NCBI RefSeq assembly: GCF_040939455.1
Contig: NC_134129.1
Span: 18,022,501-18,086,500 of the forward strand
Direction of reading: 5' to 3'
From: Microcebus murinus
Lineage: Eukaryota; Chordata; Mammalia; Primates; Cheirogaleidae
Length of the DNA stretch: 64,000 bases
The first letter of the stretch is position 1; every line of letters starts with the position of its first letter. Shown one piece after another: positions 1 to 11,347 of the stretch. A program made the position numbers and the translations under genes. The notes beneath the pieces are model-generated. The model worked only from the letters and a program-made list of their open reading frames with translations, made no database searches and was not told where the DNA came from.

Positions 1-119
1 CATGGTGGCGCATGCCTGTAGTCCCAGCTACTTGGGAGGCTGAGGCAGGAGGATTGTTTGAGCCAGGCTGACGCCACGGCACTCACTCTAGCCGGGGCAA
101 CAAAGCGAGACTCTGTCTC

Positions 120-146
<27 letters not shown>
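1..146 (+). mobile_element. Alu, right-arm remainder (cut by window start)
   Basis: The sequence opens inside an Alu right arm ('ggtggcgcatgcctgtagtc') and runs to its A tail. An internal deletion removed part of the 'cccaggagttggaggttgct' segment. Confidence 0.9.

Positions 147-192
<46 letters not shown>
147..192 (+). repeat. (TA)n(CA)n microsatellite on an Alu tail
   Basis: About 17 TA units followed by about 6 CA units continue directly from the poly-A tail of the Alu before it. Confidence 0.9.
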
Positions 193-700
193 TTAACAGC
201 ACCCTTATACTTTGGTTCTAGCCTAATTGAGTGGCGTGATGACAATATCAGTGCTGTGTGTCCACCTGCCAGGCCTCGATCCCCAAAACCCCAAGCTTAA
301 TTTGGCCGATGTGGCCACGTGGGTGTCTGTTTTCTCTCTCATGACTCCTTGGATCACCTTGATGCTTCTGTAACTTCATCAAAGGTGTCGCTCTTTCCTG
401 AGGCCGGGGGTTTTCTTCTGGAAACAATATATAAGTAGCTGAGCTCCCTGGTAGGAGCCTCCAGGTATGTTCTCAGGGACCCTCTGTGGTCATGAGGAAC
501 ATGGAGAGGATTTGCAAAGAGAAGAGAGCCTTTATTTAATGCTCACAGAGCTACAAAGGAAGTGTGTGATAATTAAGCATAATTTTATAGCCGATTGTGT
601 TTCTGGGGTGAATGGAAATGTTCAGCTAGTTTTTACGTTACCAAATTAATAACAACTATGGCTATTCACCCTTTTTTCTCCCTAGAAAATATAGCATTCC
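193..700. other. Intron sequence, nothing recognised
   Basis: Short open frames here (for example 467-649) have no splice context or family signature. I see no exon and no repeat that I can name. Confidence 0.6.
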
Positions 701-1272
701 TACCGTGTTTCCCCAAAAATAAGGCCTTCCCATAAAGTAAGCCCCAGCAGGATGTCTAAGCATGTGGGCAATAGAAGCCCCACCCCGAAAATAAACCCTA
801 GTGATGGGCGTGGCTATGAAAATCAGCCCTAGTGGTGGGCGTGGCTATGAAAATCAGCCCTAGTGGTGGGCGTGGCTATGAAAATCAGCCCTAGTGATGG
901 GCGTGGCTATGAAAATCAGCCCTAGTGGTGGGCGTGGCTATGAAAATCAGCCCTAGTGGTGGGCGTGGCTATGAAAATCAGCCCTAGTGAGGGGCGTGGC
1001 TATGAAAATCAGCCCTAGTGAGGGGCGTGGCTGCGCAGCGCATCTGCACAACCCATGCGTGTCGTCAGAGCGGGAAAGAACACGAGCAGCCCTTCTCATC
1101 CGCCCCGTGAGAGCTCTAGTGCTCCACAGGAGAGATCGGGGCCAGTGGTTCTAAAGGAAACAGAGTCGCAAGACATTCAGGATGGGATTCGGGGTTTAGA
1201 GAGTGAGGATGATGTTCCAGAAGGAGACGACTTCACTCTATTTGAACCAATGTAGATGGTTGAACCATCCTT

Positions 1273-1303
<31 letters not shown>

Positions 1304-1387
1304 ACATCCCCTGAAAATGAGCCCAAGGGTGTCTTCTTGAGGAAAAATAAATATAAGACCCTGTCTTATTTTCGGGGAAACACGGTA
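701..1387 (+). mobile_element. TA-flanked miniature DNA transposon, copy 1
   Basis: Inverted termini read CCGTGTTTCCCC (left) and GGGGAAACACGG (right), with a TA on each side (701-702 and 1386-1387). Inside, from left, are sub-terminal AAATAAGCCCTAG boxes, eight 31-bp repeats built on GGGCGTGGCTATGAAAATCA, and a conserved block with an open frame at 1055-1255 (66 codons, starting MRVV and ending FEPM). A TA duplication points to the Tc1/mariner-pogo superfamily, but no transposase catalytic domain is present, so the element is non-autonomous. I cannot attach a family name with certainty. Confidence 0.85.
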
Positions 1388-2016
1388 GTAGGGAATAATA
1401 AAAATGATTGAACAGAAGCAGTAAGGTTTTCAAAGAGAGTCCAGATTGAGCTGAAAGCGTTATGGGGATATATTTTATGCACATTGGAACGAATTAAACT
1501 TTTTATTTCATCTTTTGCCCTCTAGTAGTAAAGAAAAATTATGAGATTGACTATTTGATTGGCTTATCATTTGAGGCCAGCAGAAATATGTGGATTACAT
1601 AGTGGCTCTTTGACGTTAGAAAAGTCGTCTGAAAAGTCGAACAAATACAATGAACGACTAGCTCTCCAATTCTCTGAATTTGAACTGAAATGTCACCTGA
1701 GTCCTTGCTCAGTGGACACAGTGGAAGAGTGGACTGCATCTTCGTGGATCTTGAGCACACTGAAGCATAACCTTTCTGGTGTGGGGCCTTGATTCAAGAA
1801 CAGGGGGTGGTAATATTGAGAGTCACTCAGGGGAGGCTGAGGTCACGTGATGCATGGGTTTCTAATGCCCTAAAAGGCAGTAGGCATAGAATTTAGAGAA
1901 CCTATGGGAATTGGAAAGTTAGTGGACACACTAGACCATCCTTTTTAAATATCAGATGCTACAGACAAGTTTTGAAATAAAGTGTTTATTGTGTATTGGG
2001 TGCTATGTGAGTTCTT

Positions 2017-2058
<42 letters not shown>

Positions 2059-2089
2059 TTTTTGGCTCATTAGGTCAGATAGATATAGA
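1388..2089. other. Intron sequence with a (TA)n/(T)n tract just beyond
   Basis: No exon seen. A 31-base stretch at 1575-1605 is nearly repeated at 2153-2183. An alternating TA run of about 28 bases and a T run lie at 2023-2063. Confidence 0.6.
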
Positions 2090-2345
2090 ATGAAATATTT
2101 GGGCTTGGAGTCAGAAAAGCTTGCCTTCACATTCTGGCCATACCTCTTAACAGGCCAGCAGAAATATCTGGATTACACGTGATTTTGAGACAGGCCGTAA
2201 ACTCTCTAAACTTCAGTTTTCTCAACTTTACAATAAACACGACAATATCTACTTTGCAAGATTTTTATGAGGATTTGAGGTTGTAAGCACAGTGCACCTA
2301 GCACAGCTCTTGCCATATACCAATAAGCACTTTATGAATTGTAGA
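2090..2345 (+). mobile_element. MIR-like ancient SINE
   Basis: The order 'ttgggcttggagtcagaa', 'aaacttcagttttctcaa' and a tail around 'gcaccta gcacagctcttgcc' matches the layout of mammalian MIR elements, with heavy divergence. Confidence 0.6.
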
Positions 2346-2389
2346 TTTTATCAGCAGCACTACTATTCTCGTTAATAACAATCATGCAG

Positions 2390-2794
2390 GCCGGGCGCGG
2401 GTGGCTCACGCCTGTAATCCCAGGACTCTGGGAGGCCGAGGCAGGAGGATGGCTCAAGGTCAAAAGTTCGAGACCAGCCTGAGCAAGAGCAAGACCCCAT
2501 TTCTACTAAAAAAAAATAGAAAGAAATTAAAATTGGCCAACTAAAAATATATAGAAAAAAAAAATTAGCCGGGCATGGTGGCGCATGCCTGTAGTCCCAG
2601 CTACTGGGGAGGCTGAGGCAGGAGGATCGCTTGAGCCCAGGAGTTGGAGGTTGCTGTGAGCGAGGCTGACGCCATGGCACTCACTCTAGCCTGGGCAACA
2701 GAGTGAGACTCCGTCTCAAAGAAATAAATAAATAAAATGGTATAGTGTGAGTTAAAAAAAAATAAACAAAAATGAAAAATATAATAAAAAATAA

Positions 2795-2825
<31 letters not shown>

Positions 2826-2889
2826 AATGGTGTAGTGTGAGTTTGAAAGAAAACAAAAACAAAAACGAAAAAAAATAAAAATTAAAAAA
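2390..2889 (+). mobile_element. Alu with a long complex A-rich tail
   Basis: Full-length strepsirrhine-type Alu. The direct repeat AACAATCATGCAG at 2377-2389 and 2890-2902 marks both ends, so the roughly 160-base A-rich tail belongs to the insertion. The tail holds two copies of 'aaaatggtRtagtgtgagtt' and a (TAAA)n run. Confidence 0.93.
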
Positions 2890-3025
2890 AACAATCATGC
2901 AGTTCTCGAAAAAATTAATTTTTAGTCAATGCTATTTAATGAGGCAAGGAAAGTTCTAGAAAGAAAACTCTCCTTTTCCAAAATGTTTAGAATCGAAAAA
3001 AAAAAGAAAGAATGACAACACACCT

Positions 3026-4550
3026 GAGTGTGTGGGTGTGTGTGTGAGTGTGTGTGTGAGTGTGTGTGAGTGTGAGTGTGTGTGAGTTTGTGTGAGTGTG
3101 TCAGTGTGTGTGTGTGTCAGTGTGTGTGAGTGTGTGTGTGTCAGTGTGTGTGAGTGTGTGTGTGAGTGTGTGTCTGTGTGTGTGAGTGTGTGTGAGTGTG
3201 TGTGTGTCAGTGTGTGTGTGTGAGTGTGTGTGTGTCAGTGTGTGTGTGAGTGTGTGTGAGTGTGTGTGTGTGAGTGTGTGTGTGAGAGTGTGTGTGAGTG
3301 TGTGTGAGTGTGTGTGTGTCAGTGTGTGTGAGTGTGTGTCAGTGTGTGTCAGTGTGTGTGTGAGTGTGTCAGTGTGTGTATGTGTGTCTGTGTGTGTGTG
3401 TGAGTGTGTGTGTGTCAGTGTGTGTGTGTGAGTGTGTGTCAGTGTGTGTGTGTGTGAGTGTGTGTGTGTGTGAGTGTGTGTGTGAGTGTGTGTCAGTGTG
3501 TGTGTGTGTCAGTGTGTGTGTGTCAGTGTGTGTGTGAGTGTGTGTGAGTGTGTGTGTGTGAGTGTGTGTGTGTGAGTGTGTGTGTGAGTGTGTGTCAGTG
3601 TGTGTGTGTGTCAGTGTGTGTGTGTCAGTGTGTGTGTGAGTGTGTGTGAGTGTGTGTGTGTGAGTGTGTGTGTGAGAGTGTGTGTGAGTGTGTGTGTGTC
3701 AGTGTGTGTGAGTGTGTGTGTGTGTGTCAGTGTGTGTGTGAGTGTGTCAGTGTGTGTCTGTGTGTCTGTGTGTGTGAGTGTGTGTGTGTGTGTCAGTGTG
3801 TGTGTGTGAGTGTGTGTGTCAGTGTGTGTGTGTGTCAGTGTGTGTGTGAGTGTGTGTCAGTGTGTGTGTGTCAGTGTGTGTGTGAGTGTGTCAGTGTGTG
3901 TGTCAGTGTGTGTGTGAGTGTGTGTGTGAGTGTGTGAGTGAGAGTGTGTGTGTGTGTGAGTGTGCGTGTGAGTGTGTGTGTGTGTGAGTGTGTGTGAGTG
4001 TGTGTGTGAGTGTGTGTGAGTGTGTGTGTGTGCGTGTGTGTGTGAGTGTGTGTGTGTGAGTGTGTGTGAGTGTGTGTGAGTGTGTGTGTGTGTGAGTGTG
4101 TGTGAGTGTGTGTGTGTGAGTGTGTGTGAGTGTGTGTGTGACTGTGTGTGTGAGTGTGTGAGAGTGTGTGTGTGTGAGTGTGTGTGTGACTGTGTGTGTG
4201 TGTGAGTGTGTGTGAGTGTGTGTGTGACTGTGTGTGTGAGTGTGTGTGAGTGTGTGTGTGACTGTGTGTGTGAGTGTGTGTGTGTGTGTGAGTGTGCGTG
4301 TGTGTGTGACTGTGTGTGAGTGTGTGTGAGTGTGAGTGTGTGTGAGTGTGTGTGAGTGTGAGTGTGAGTGTGACTGTGTGTGTGAGTGTGTGTGAGTGTG
4401 TGTGTGACTGTGTGTGTGAGTGTGTGTGTGTGTGTGAGTGTGCGTGTGTGTGTGACTGTGTGTGAGTGTGTGTGAGTGTGAGTGTGTGTGAGTGTGTGTG
4501 AGTGTGAGTGTGTGTGAGTGTGTGTGTGTGTGTGTGTGAGTGTGTGTGTG
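3026..4550. repeat. 1.5-kb TG-rich tandem array with GAGTG, CAGTG and ACTG variants
   Basis: Almost every base is a TG dinucleotide interrupted by GAGTGTG, TCAGTG or (towards the 3' side) GACTGTG. The CAGTG variant dominates at 3100-3920 and the GACTG variant at 4140-4460, so the array has at least two sub-domains. It ends about 107 bases before the LDLRA5 exon. Long open frames across it (such as repeated His-Thr) are artefacts of composition. Confidence 0.97.
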
Positions 4551-4657
4551 CAGAACACTGTTTCTCGGTGGAGGCTGGTAAGCAGGTGTCGTCTGCGGGA
4601 CGGGCAGCCTGAGGAGGAGCTCGCCGAGTGACTGTCATTGCCGTGTCTCCCTCCCAG

Positions 4658-4774
4658 CCTGTCACAGCCAGGGGCTGGTGGAGTGCAGGAACGGACAGTG
4701 TGTCCCCAGCGCCTTCCAGTGTGACGGAGACGAGGACTGCAAGGACGGGAGTGACGAGGAAAACTGCAGCAACA
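4658..4774 (+). CDS. CORIN: CORIN exon: LDL-receptor class A repeat 5
   Basis: Acceptor ctcccag at 4651-4657 and donor gtgagt at 4775. The exon enters with two bases completing a codon and leaves one base. It encodes most of an LDLRA module, [20 protein letters not shown] followed by [16 protein letters not shown]. The closing C-x3-D-x-SDE-x2-C pattern supplies the acidic calcium ligands of this fold. The first cysteine of the module would come from the preceding exon, which is not in the window. In corin the LDLRA repeats sit in the extracellular stem and help pro-ANP recognition. A 1.5-kb TG-rich tandem array ends only about 107 bases upstream of the acceptor. Confidence 0.95.
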
Positions 4775-5000
4775 GTGAGTGCGGCCTGCTGCTTCTGGAA
4801 CCTTCCTTTAGGATGGCGGGCCTTTCCTTGGAAATAAAGCGAAAGGTCTGAAGTTGCCGGGTGCTTTAGTAGGACTCCGGCATGCATAATTCCAGATGGC
4901 CCGGCAGGGTGGCCCTCACGGCCCCAGCGAGCCAGGAAACCCTTTCTTGTTGCAAATACCATTCTCAAGCAACTTCTGCAGAGAAACCATCCCCTCAGGG

Positions 5001-5193
5001 CAGGTGTCCTCAAACTGCGGCCCGAAGGCCACACGCGGCCCGCCGAGGACATTTACCCGGTCCCCTAGATGTTTTTGCCGCCGCTGCCTGTCCTGCTGTG
5101 CAGCCGACTCGTCCCGGGCCCGCAGTGCGCACTGTCCAACGGTCTGGGGGACAGTGACCCGGGCCCCCTGATTAAAAAGTTTGAGGACCCCTG
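5001..5193. mobile_element. hAT-like non-autonomous DNA transposon, copy 1
   Basis: Termini CAGGTGTCCTCAAACT and its near inverse AGTTTGAGGACCCCTG bound a 193-base element. Flanks 'ctcaggg' and 'cttaggg' resemble the 8-bp duplication of hAT elements. The interior 'gcggcccgaaggccacacgcggcc' relates it to the copy at 52437. No coding capacity. Confidence 0.75.
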
Positions 5194-6402
5194 CTTAGGG
5201 CGAAGGGTTGGGGTGAAACACCTAAACGGCATGGCTGACTCAGGTGACTGTTCTGTGGGGGAAAGCTGCCACAAAGAGAAAAGTTTAGTGTGTGGCATGA
5301 ACAGAAAAAAAAAAAAAGAAAGAAAGAAATAATAAAGAATAAAAAGAAATAAAATTTAAAAAAAGAAGGAAAAAAGGGCGTAGCTTTTCTGCAAAGCTGT
5401 GATATATTATGCTGCACATTAGTGTTACTCGAAAGGAAAAAGAGTCCAGTATTATAAACATTATCTTAGAATTATAGATAAGAAAGAGTATGCATACCCA
5501 CATACTGTTATTTATATTTAAAAGTGCCTTGTAGGAGTGTCTAGATTTCAGATGACATGTCTGAAAGTAATTGACCGTAATGGGTAAGAGAGAGAGAGAG
5601 AGGGAGACAATGGGCAGTGATTTATTTCCTTATCCATTTAATCTACAAATGACCAGAAAATCAATGGGAAAAGCAGTTTCCTCTCCATGTACCTTAAGGA
5701 AAAGCCATTAGAGCAAACGCTGATGTTACTGTTGTCATTTGCTTGGAAACAAGAAACCTGGCTCTCAAGTCGTCACAGCTAGGCCAATGACACTTTCCAA
5801 GGATATACCGAAAATATGGATAACAGCTGCAGAAGACTTGTATCATGATGGAGTAACCCTATTGTGTGGCTGTTGATGCCCTCTTTATTATTAAGAAAAC
5901 CATTTGCCCTAGAAGGAAGACTACAGTTGGGAGAAAAGGAGTCAAATTAAATGAAACTTGATTAAATGTTAATTCAATGTAATATCCGGAATCCCAAGAT
6001 CTTTATATGGCTCTCACTCCCTCAAACCACTTGAATTTTATTTTGTAATCAACTATAGGTGGCCATGTAAACAGAAAGCACTATTTTTTCCATTAAAACC
6101 AAACCAACAACCACCTGTTGTTTTTTTTTGTTTGTTTGTTTTTGTTTGTTTTGTTTTTAAGTGTGGTTGGTCTCTTATTCCTTCCTTCCTACTTTAGAAT
6201 ACCCGGATTGTATTTAGTTGCCAGGAAAATGAATCCGGAAAGCACCTCTCCAACATGTGCTTGACATTTTTTTGCAGAAATTGAAAGGAAATTAGAGTTG
6301 TGTCATTTCTCAGCTCCACCAGACGCTGCTATGTTTTAGATCTTAGGGTGAGGGATTTGCAGATGATCAATGCCATCATCTTTCCTTTCCTCCCCTCTCT
6401 AG
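5194..6402. other. Intron, no gene seen
   Basis: Contains A-rich runs (5305-5375), a short (AG)n at 5587-5603 and a T/G run at 6121-6160. No nameable element and no exon. Confidence 0.6.
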
Positions 6403-6510
6403 GTCAGACCCCATGTCAGGAAGGAGACCAAAGATGCCTCCACAGCTCCTGCCTTGATTCATGTGGTGGCAGCTCTCTCTGTGCGCAGAACAACAGTCTG
6501 AGCAACTGTA
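6403..6510 (+). CDS. CORIN: CORIN exon: Cys-rich linker between LDLRA5 and frizzled 2
   Basis: Acceptor ctctctag ends at 6402 and donor gtaagt begins at 6511. Two entering bases (gt) join the 'a' of the previous exon to give Ser. The peptide contains PCQEGDQRC, SSCLDSCGGSSLC and NNSLSNC, with seven cysteines and an NNS sequon. It matches the segment before the second frizzled domain in human corin as I remember it. It carries no domain of its own that I can name. One base is passed to the next exon, where it becomes Ser followed by LCEPI. Confidence 0.93.
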
Positions 6511-7218
6511 GTAAGTACCACAGCTGACAGGTGCAGTCCCCCTGGCAGGACATGCGTTCGGTGTTTTTCTTCTGCATTGACATTGCAATGCTGAAGTCTG
6601 GAATCCCTGCAAAAAAAAAAAAAAAGTATCCCCTGTCTTCTTTTTCTTTCTTAAAGGTTGCATGTGGTAGCAGAAAAAGAAACAAAGTGGTCTTAATCAA
6701 CTTAAATCAGAAACAAATGTGTCATGGTGGCTGGGCTCTATAAATCCACATTGCTTGATGTCCTTACCATCACGTTCCACTCGACATTCGCTTCCGTATT
6801 TATTATTTCCTTGGGTCCATCTGCAGGCAGGATGCTGGCTTTCTTCCTTTTCAAAGCACGGCTTCAAAAATCGGAAACTTTATCCAAGAAGCAAATGTGG
6901 AAGTTCATTGCAACAGCCACATAAAACGTTGGCGGTCTGTTCTTTTAATGACATTTATTCTCCCCTTTAGAGGAACGCTGATGAGTTTTGGTGGCAATGT
7001 GACAGCTCCAAATGCTGTAAGCAGGTGCCTCTAGATTGGCTTTCAGGAGGAGGAATTATTCGAGGAAAACAGAACGGGCAGAAGTGAAAGAACACTGTAT
7101 AGACCCCCCCAGAGGGAATTTTAAATGAGTCAGAAAATCCCCAATGACTGATTTCTAGTAGTGATTTCTTACTCCTGGGGCTCTGCTTTGATATTATGCT
7201 TATTTCTTTCACATTTAA
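6511..7218. other. Intron, nothing recognised
   Basis: Short frames at 6719-6970 and 6967-7212 lack splice or homology support. A 15-base A run lies at 6611-6625. Confidence 0.6.
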
Positions 7219-7389
7219 AATTTATTTTTTTTTTTTTAGAGGTGGGGTTTCTCTCTGTCACCCAGGCTGGAGGGCAGTGGTGGTGTCTGTCATAGCTCAC
7301 TGCAGCCTCTAACTCCTGGGCTCAAGCGATCCTCCTGCCTCAGCCTCCCGAGTAGCTGGGACTACAGGCATGCTCCACCATGCCTGGCT
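7219..7389 (-). mobile_element. Older Alu monomer, antisense
   Basis: Only one arm is present, more diverged from the lemur-type consensus than the other copies ('cagtggtggtgtctgtcat'). It resembles an early Alu or a free monomer. Confidence 0.8.
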
Positions 7390-7754
7390 CTTTCACCTTT
7401 TCTAATGAACTTTCTGTCCCACCTTCAGCTTGGGGCTAGAACTTCAGAAGCAGGTCAGTCAGCTTGCATTTGGCTGGAGAATGCCACTCGGTAACACACG
7501 TGTTCTCAGTGGAAGGCCGTTGGAAGCTGGGAGGCTGACGGGCTCAGATCCTTAAGCCCTCTGCAGTTTTCAGGTCCTGGTTTTACCTGGTGACTTTTCT
7601 GGGTCAGTGGAGAGCTTATAGGAGCGCCCCTCTCACTGTCAGGGAGTCTGGGGGCGGGGAAGAGGGTCTGGGCAATTAAAACCCCAGACTGATGGGACTT
7701 TGGTTTTCATGGCTAAAAACACAAAGCCCATCTCTCATATGAAAGAACAGGAGG

Positions 7755-8078
7755 GGCCAGTGTGGTGGCTCACGCCTGTCATCCTAGCACTCTGGGAGGC
7801 CGAGGCGGGAGGATCGCTCAAGGTCAGGAGTTCGAGACCAGCCTGAGCAAGAGTGAGACCCCCACCTCTACTATAAATAGAAAGAAATTCTCCAAACAAC
7901 TAAAAATAGAAAAAAATCAGCTGGGTGCGGTGGTGCATGCCTGTAGTCCCAGCTATTCGGGAGGATCACTTGAGCCCAGGAGTCTGAGGTTGCTGTGAGC
8001 TAGGCTGAGGCCATGGCATTCACTCTAGCCTGGGCAACAAAGCGAGACTCTGTCTCAAAAAAAACCAAAAAACAAAAA
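7755..8078 (+). mobile_element. Alu
   Basis: Flanked by AACAGGAGG at 7746-7754 and 8079-8087. Part of the right arm's 'ctgaggcagg' segment is deleted. Confidence 0.92.
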
Positions 8079-8087
8079 AACAGGAGG

Positions 8088-8532
8088 TACTGGTCTGACC
8101 ACAAAAAAACCACACACAAACTGCCATTTTACTCCCTTTAAACTGATTTAAGTATATAGATATTTCTCTTTCTAATATATGCATATTCATATATATATAC
8201 AAATGAAAAGGTAGATATTCTGGGGCTATTTTTTCCATTGTTTCATTTTGTTCATCTCTTAATCCAGTGGGGAACATTTTCAGAACTATTTCTTTACTTC
8301 ACTTGCTCCTTGGGCTGAATCATTTTGAACAGTAACAGTGTCATCCCAAAGACATGTGTTTATTATTAAAATTTTGAGGGTAGTTTGACATGGAATGGCA
8401 CTTACTATTAGACTCAAAACACCAGAAAGGGTGGCGTTAGCCTGTGTCCAATTTGAGTAAGGAATAACGGGGTGTATGCTATCCTATTTTCTCCATTGTT
8501 GAAATATTTCAGAATTTAAAATTTAAAAATAA
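8088..8532. other. Intron, nothing recognised
   Basis: AT-rich sequence without an exon or nameable repeat. Confidence 0.55.
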
Positions 8533-8851
8533 GGCTGGGTGCGGTGGCTCACGCCTGTCATCCTAGCACTCTGGGAGGCCGAGGCGGGAGGATCGCTCAA
8601 CGTCAGGAGTTCGAAACCAGCCTGAGCAAGAGCGAGACCCTGTCTCTACTAAAAATAGAAAGAAATTAATTGGCCAACTAAAAATATATGGAAAAAATTA
8701 GCTGGGCATGTGCCTGTAGTCCCAGCTACTTGGGAGGCTGAGGCAGGAGGATCGCTTGAGCCCAGGAGTTGGAAGTTGCTGTGAGCTAGGCTGACGCCAC
8801 AACACTCACTCTAGACTGGGCAACAGAGTGAGGCTCTGTCTCAAAAAAAAA
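8533..8851 (+). mobile_element. Alu
   Basis: Full Alu with both arms, starting ggctgggtgcggtggctc and ending in an A tail inside T/A-rich sequence. Confidence 0.92.
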
Positions 8852-9145
8852 TTTTTTTTAAATATATTGTCACCTGTCAAAAAAAGAAGTTTAGGGAGGG
8901 CAACTGCGTTACTGTGGCTCATACAGTCAACCAGTATTTATGGTGTGTGCACGATATTCTAGCATTGGCAGAAGCACCAAAGGGAGACATACTCCTAGAA
9001 TCCTGGAGATAATTTTTCAGTGTGGAAGAAAATACTGTCATCTTCCCACTCGTCTGTCTATACTACATTGGTTTTCTCTTTATGTTCTTTAAATATATTC
9101 AGTTTCCCTGGCATCTTACTGTTTCGACAGCTTCCCCATTCATTA

Positions 9146-10110
9146 TATTGTGTTTCCCCAAAAATAAGCCCTATCCATAAAACAAGCCCTAGCAGGATGT
9201 CTAAGCATGTGCACAATAGAAGCCCTACCCCGAAAATCAGCCCTAGTGATGGGCGTGGCTATGAAAATAAGCCCTGGTGATGGGCATGGCCATGAAAATA
9301 AGCCCTGGTGGTGGGCGTGGCTATAAAAATAAGCCCTAGTGGTGGGCGTGGCTATGAAAATCAGCCCTAGTGGTGGGCGTGGCTATGAAAATAAGCCCTA
9401 GTGATGGGTGTGGCTGCGCAGCGCATCTGCACAACCCATGCATGTCCTTGAGGAGCAGGAAAGACCACGAGCAGCCCTTCTCATCTGCCCCGTGAGAGCT
9501 CTAGTGCTCCACAGGAGAGATCGGGGCCGGTGGCTATAAAGGAAATAGAGTCGCAAGACATTCAGGATGGGATTTGGGGTTTGGAGAGTGATGATGATGT
9601 TCCAGAAGAAGGCGACTTAACTCTATTGGAATCAATGGAGATTGTTGTACCGCACTTAAAAAAAAAAATAACACATGCCCTGAAAATAAGCCCTAGGGTG
9701 TCTTCTTCTTTTTTTTTTTTTTGAGACAGAGTCTCACTGTGTTGCCCAGGCTAGAGTGAGTGCTGTGGCGTCAGCCTCGCTCACAGCAACCTCCAACTCC
9801 TGGGCTCAAGCGATCCTCCTGCCTCAGCCTCCCAAGTAGCTGGGACTACAGGCATGCGCCACCATGCCTGGCTCATTTTTTTTTTTTTTGTATATATATT
9901 AGTTGGCCAATTAATTTCTTTCTATTTATAGTAGAGACGGGGTCTCGCTCTTGCTCAGGCTGGTTTCGAACTCCTGACCTCGAGCGATCCTCCCGCCTCG
10001 GCCTCCCAGAGAGCTAGGATTACAGGAGTGAGCCACCGCGCCCGGCCTAGGGTGTCTTCTTGAGGGAAAATAAATATAAGACCCTGTCTTATTTTTGGGG
10101 AAACGCGGTG
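9146..10110 (+). mobile_element. TA-flanked miniature DNA transposon, copy 2, split by an Alu
   Basis: Left end TTGTGTTTCCCC after TA (9146-9147); right end GGGGAAACGCGG at 10097-10108. Six 31-bp repeats. A frame from 9530 gives the conserved IESQDIQDGIWGLESDDDVP segment. The right end is interrupted by an antisense Alu (9708-10047) flanked by duplicated TAGGGTGTCTTCTT, so the Alu is younger than this copy. The right TA has become TG. Confidence 0.85.
9708..10047 (-). mobile_element. Alu nested in transposon copy 2
   Basis: The 14-base direct repeat TAGGGTGTCTTCTT at 9694-9707 and 10048-10061 bounds a complete antisense Alu. Removing the Alu and one repeat restores the transposon end seen in the other copies. 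Confidence 0.95.
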
Positions 10111-10419
10111 TATATTCTTGCTAGGTTCTTTCCGCAGGTCAGAAAATATTTGAGCGTGCCCTCTTCTGAGTGCCAGGCACTGAGCTAGGCACTGGTCCTT
10201 CTTTCCTCCTGTGTTATCAAAAACAGTGCATGTGCCTAGCTTCCACTTGAAGGTCAAGGTTTTTACTCCTGTGCTTTCAAAGAACTTCACGGGCATGTGT
10301 GCTTGGTTCTCTGCAAAGATGAGCAAGTAGCATGTCCTTTCAGAAAACTCTTCCCACGCTCGAAAATGCGAGTGATCATTGGATGAGGTTTACCATGATC
10401 AGAGATTAGTATGACTGTC

Positions 10420-11347
10420 TGAGCGGGGTGGCTCACGCCCGGAATCCCAGCACTCTGGGAGGCCGAGGTGGGAGGATCGCTCAAGGTCAGGAGTTGGAGA
10501 CCAGCCTAAGCAAGAGCGAGACCCTGTCTCTACTATAAATAGAAAGAAATTCATTGGCCAGTAAAAATATATATTAAAAAACATATATTTTATATATATT
10601 ATATATAAAATTTTATATATAAATTATATATTACTATATATTATATATTATTATATATAACATATATTATTATATATTAGGTCTGTACTATAAATAGAAA
10701 GAAATTCATTGGCCAGTAAAAATATATATTAAAAAATATATATTTTATATATATTATATATAAAATTTTATATATAAATTATATATTACTATATATTATA
10801 TATTATTATATATAACATATATTATTATATATTAGGTCTGTACTATAAATAGAAAGAAATTCATTGGCCAGTAAATATATGTATTAAAAAATATATATAT
10901 TTTATATATTATATATAAAATTTTATATATAAATTATATATTACTATATATAATATATTATTATATATTATTGTATATAACATATATTATTATATATTAG
11001 GTCTGTACTATAAATAGAAAGAAATTCATTGGCCAGTAAAAATATATATTAAAAAATATATATTTTATATATATTATATATAAATTATATATTATTATAT
11101 AATATATTATTATATATAACATATATTATTATAAATTATATTATTAATATATATTATATATGATTATATATATATAAAATTAGCCGGGCGTGGTGGCGCA
11201 TGCCTGTAGTCCCAGCTACTCAGGAGGCTGAGGCAGGAGGATCGCTTGAGCCCAGGAGTTGGAGGTTGCTGTGAGCGAGGCTGACGCCACGGCACTCACT
11301 CTAGCCCGGGCAGCAAAGTGAGACTCTGTCTCAAAAAAATAAAATAA
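10420..11347 (+). mobile_element. Alu with an expanded AT-rich middle
   Basis: The left arm (10420-10560) and right arm (11176-11347) are ordinary, but the middle A-rich linker has grown to about 610 bases (see the tandem at 10531-11170). Confidence 0.92.
10531..11170. repeat. ~155-bp AT-rich tandem inside an Alu, four copies
   Basis: The Alu segment 'tactataaatagaaagaa' recurs at 10531, 10686, 10841 and 11006 (spacing 155, 155 and 165). Each copy is followed by nearly identical (TA)-rich sequence, so piece of Alu plus AT filler was duplicated as one unit. The AT parts are rich in inverted TATATA/ATATAT segments and could form cruciforms. Confidence 0.93.

Noticed and set aside
1..4657. Earlier CORIN exons (LDLRA1-4)
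   Set aside because: No C-x-D-G and DxSDE pattern with splice sites was found upstream of 4658.
3857..5052. His-Thr and Cys-Val repeat open frames of up to 393 codons
   Set aside because: Pure TG/CA dinucleotide composition without stops; no protein family and no biased third positions beyond the repeat.
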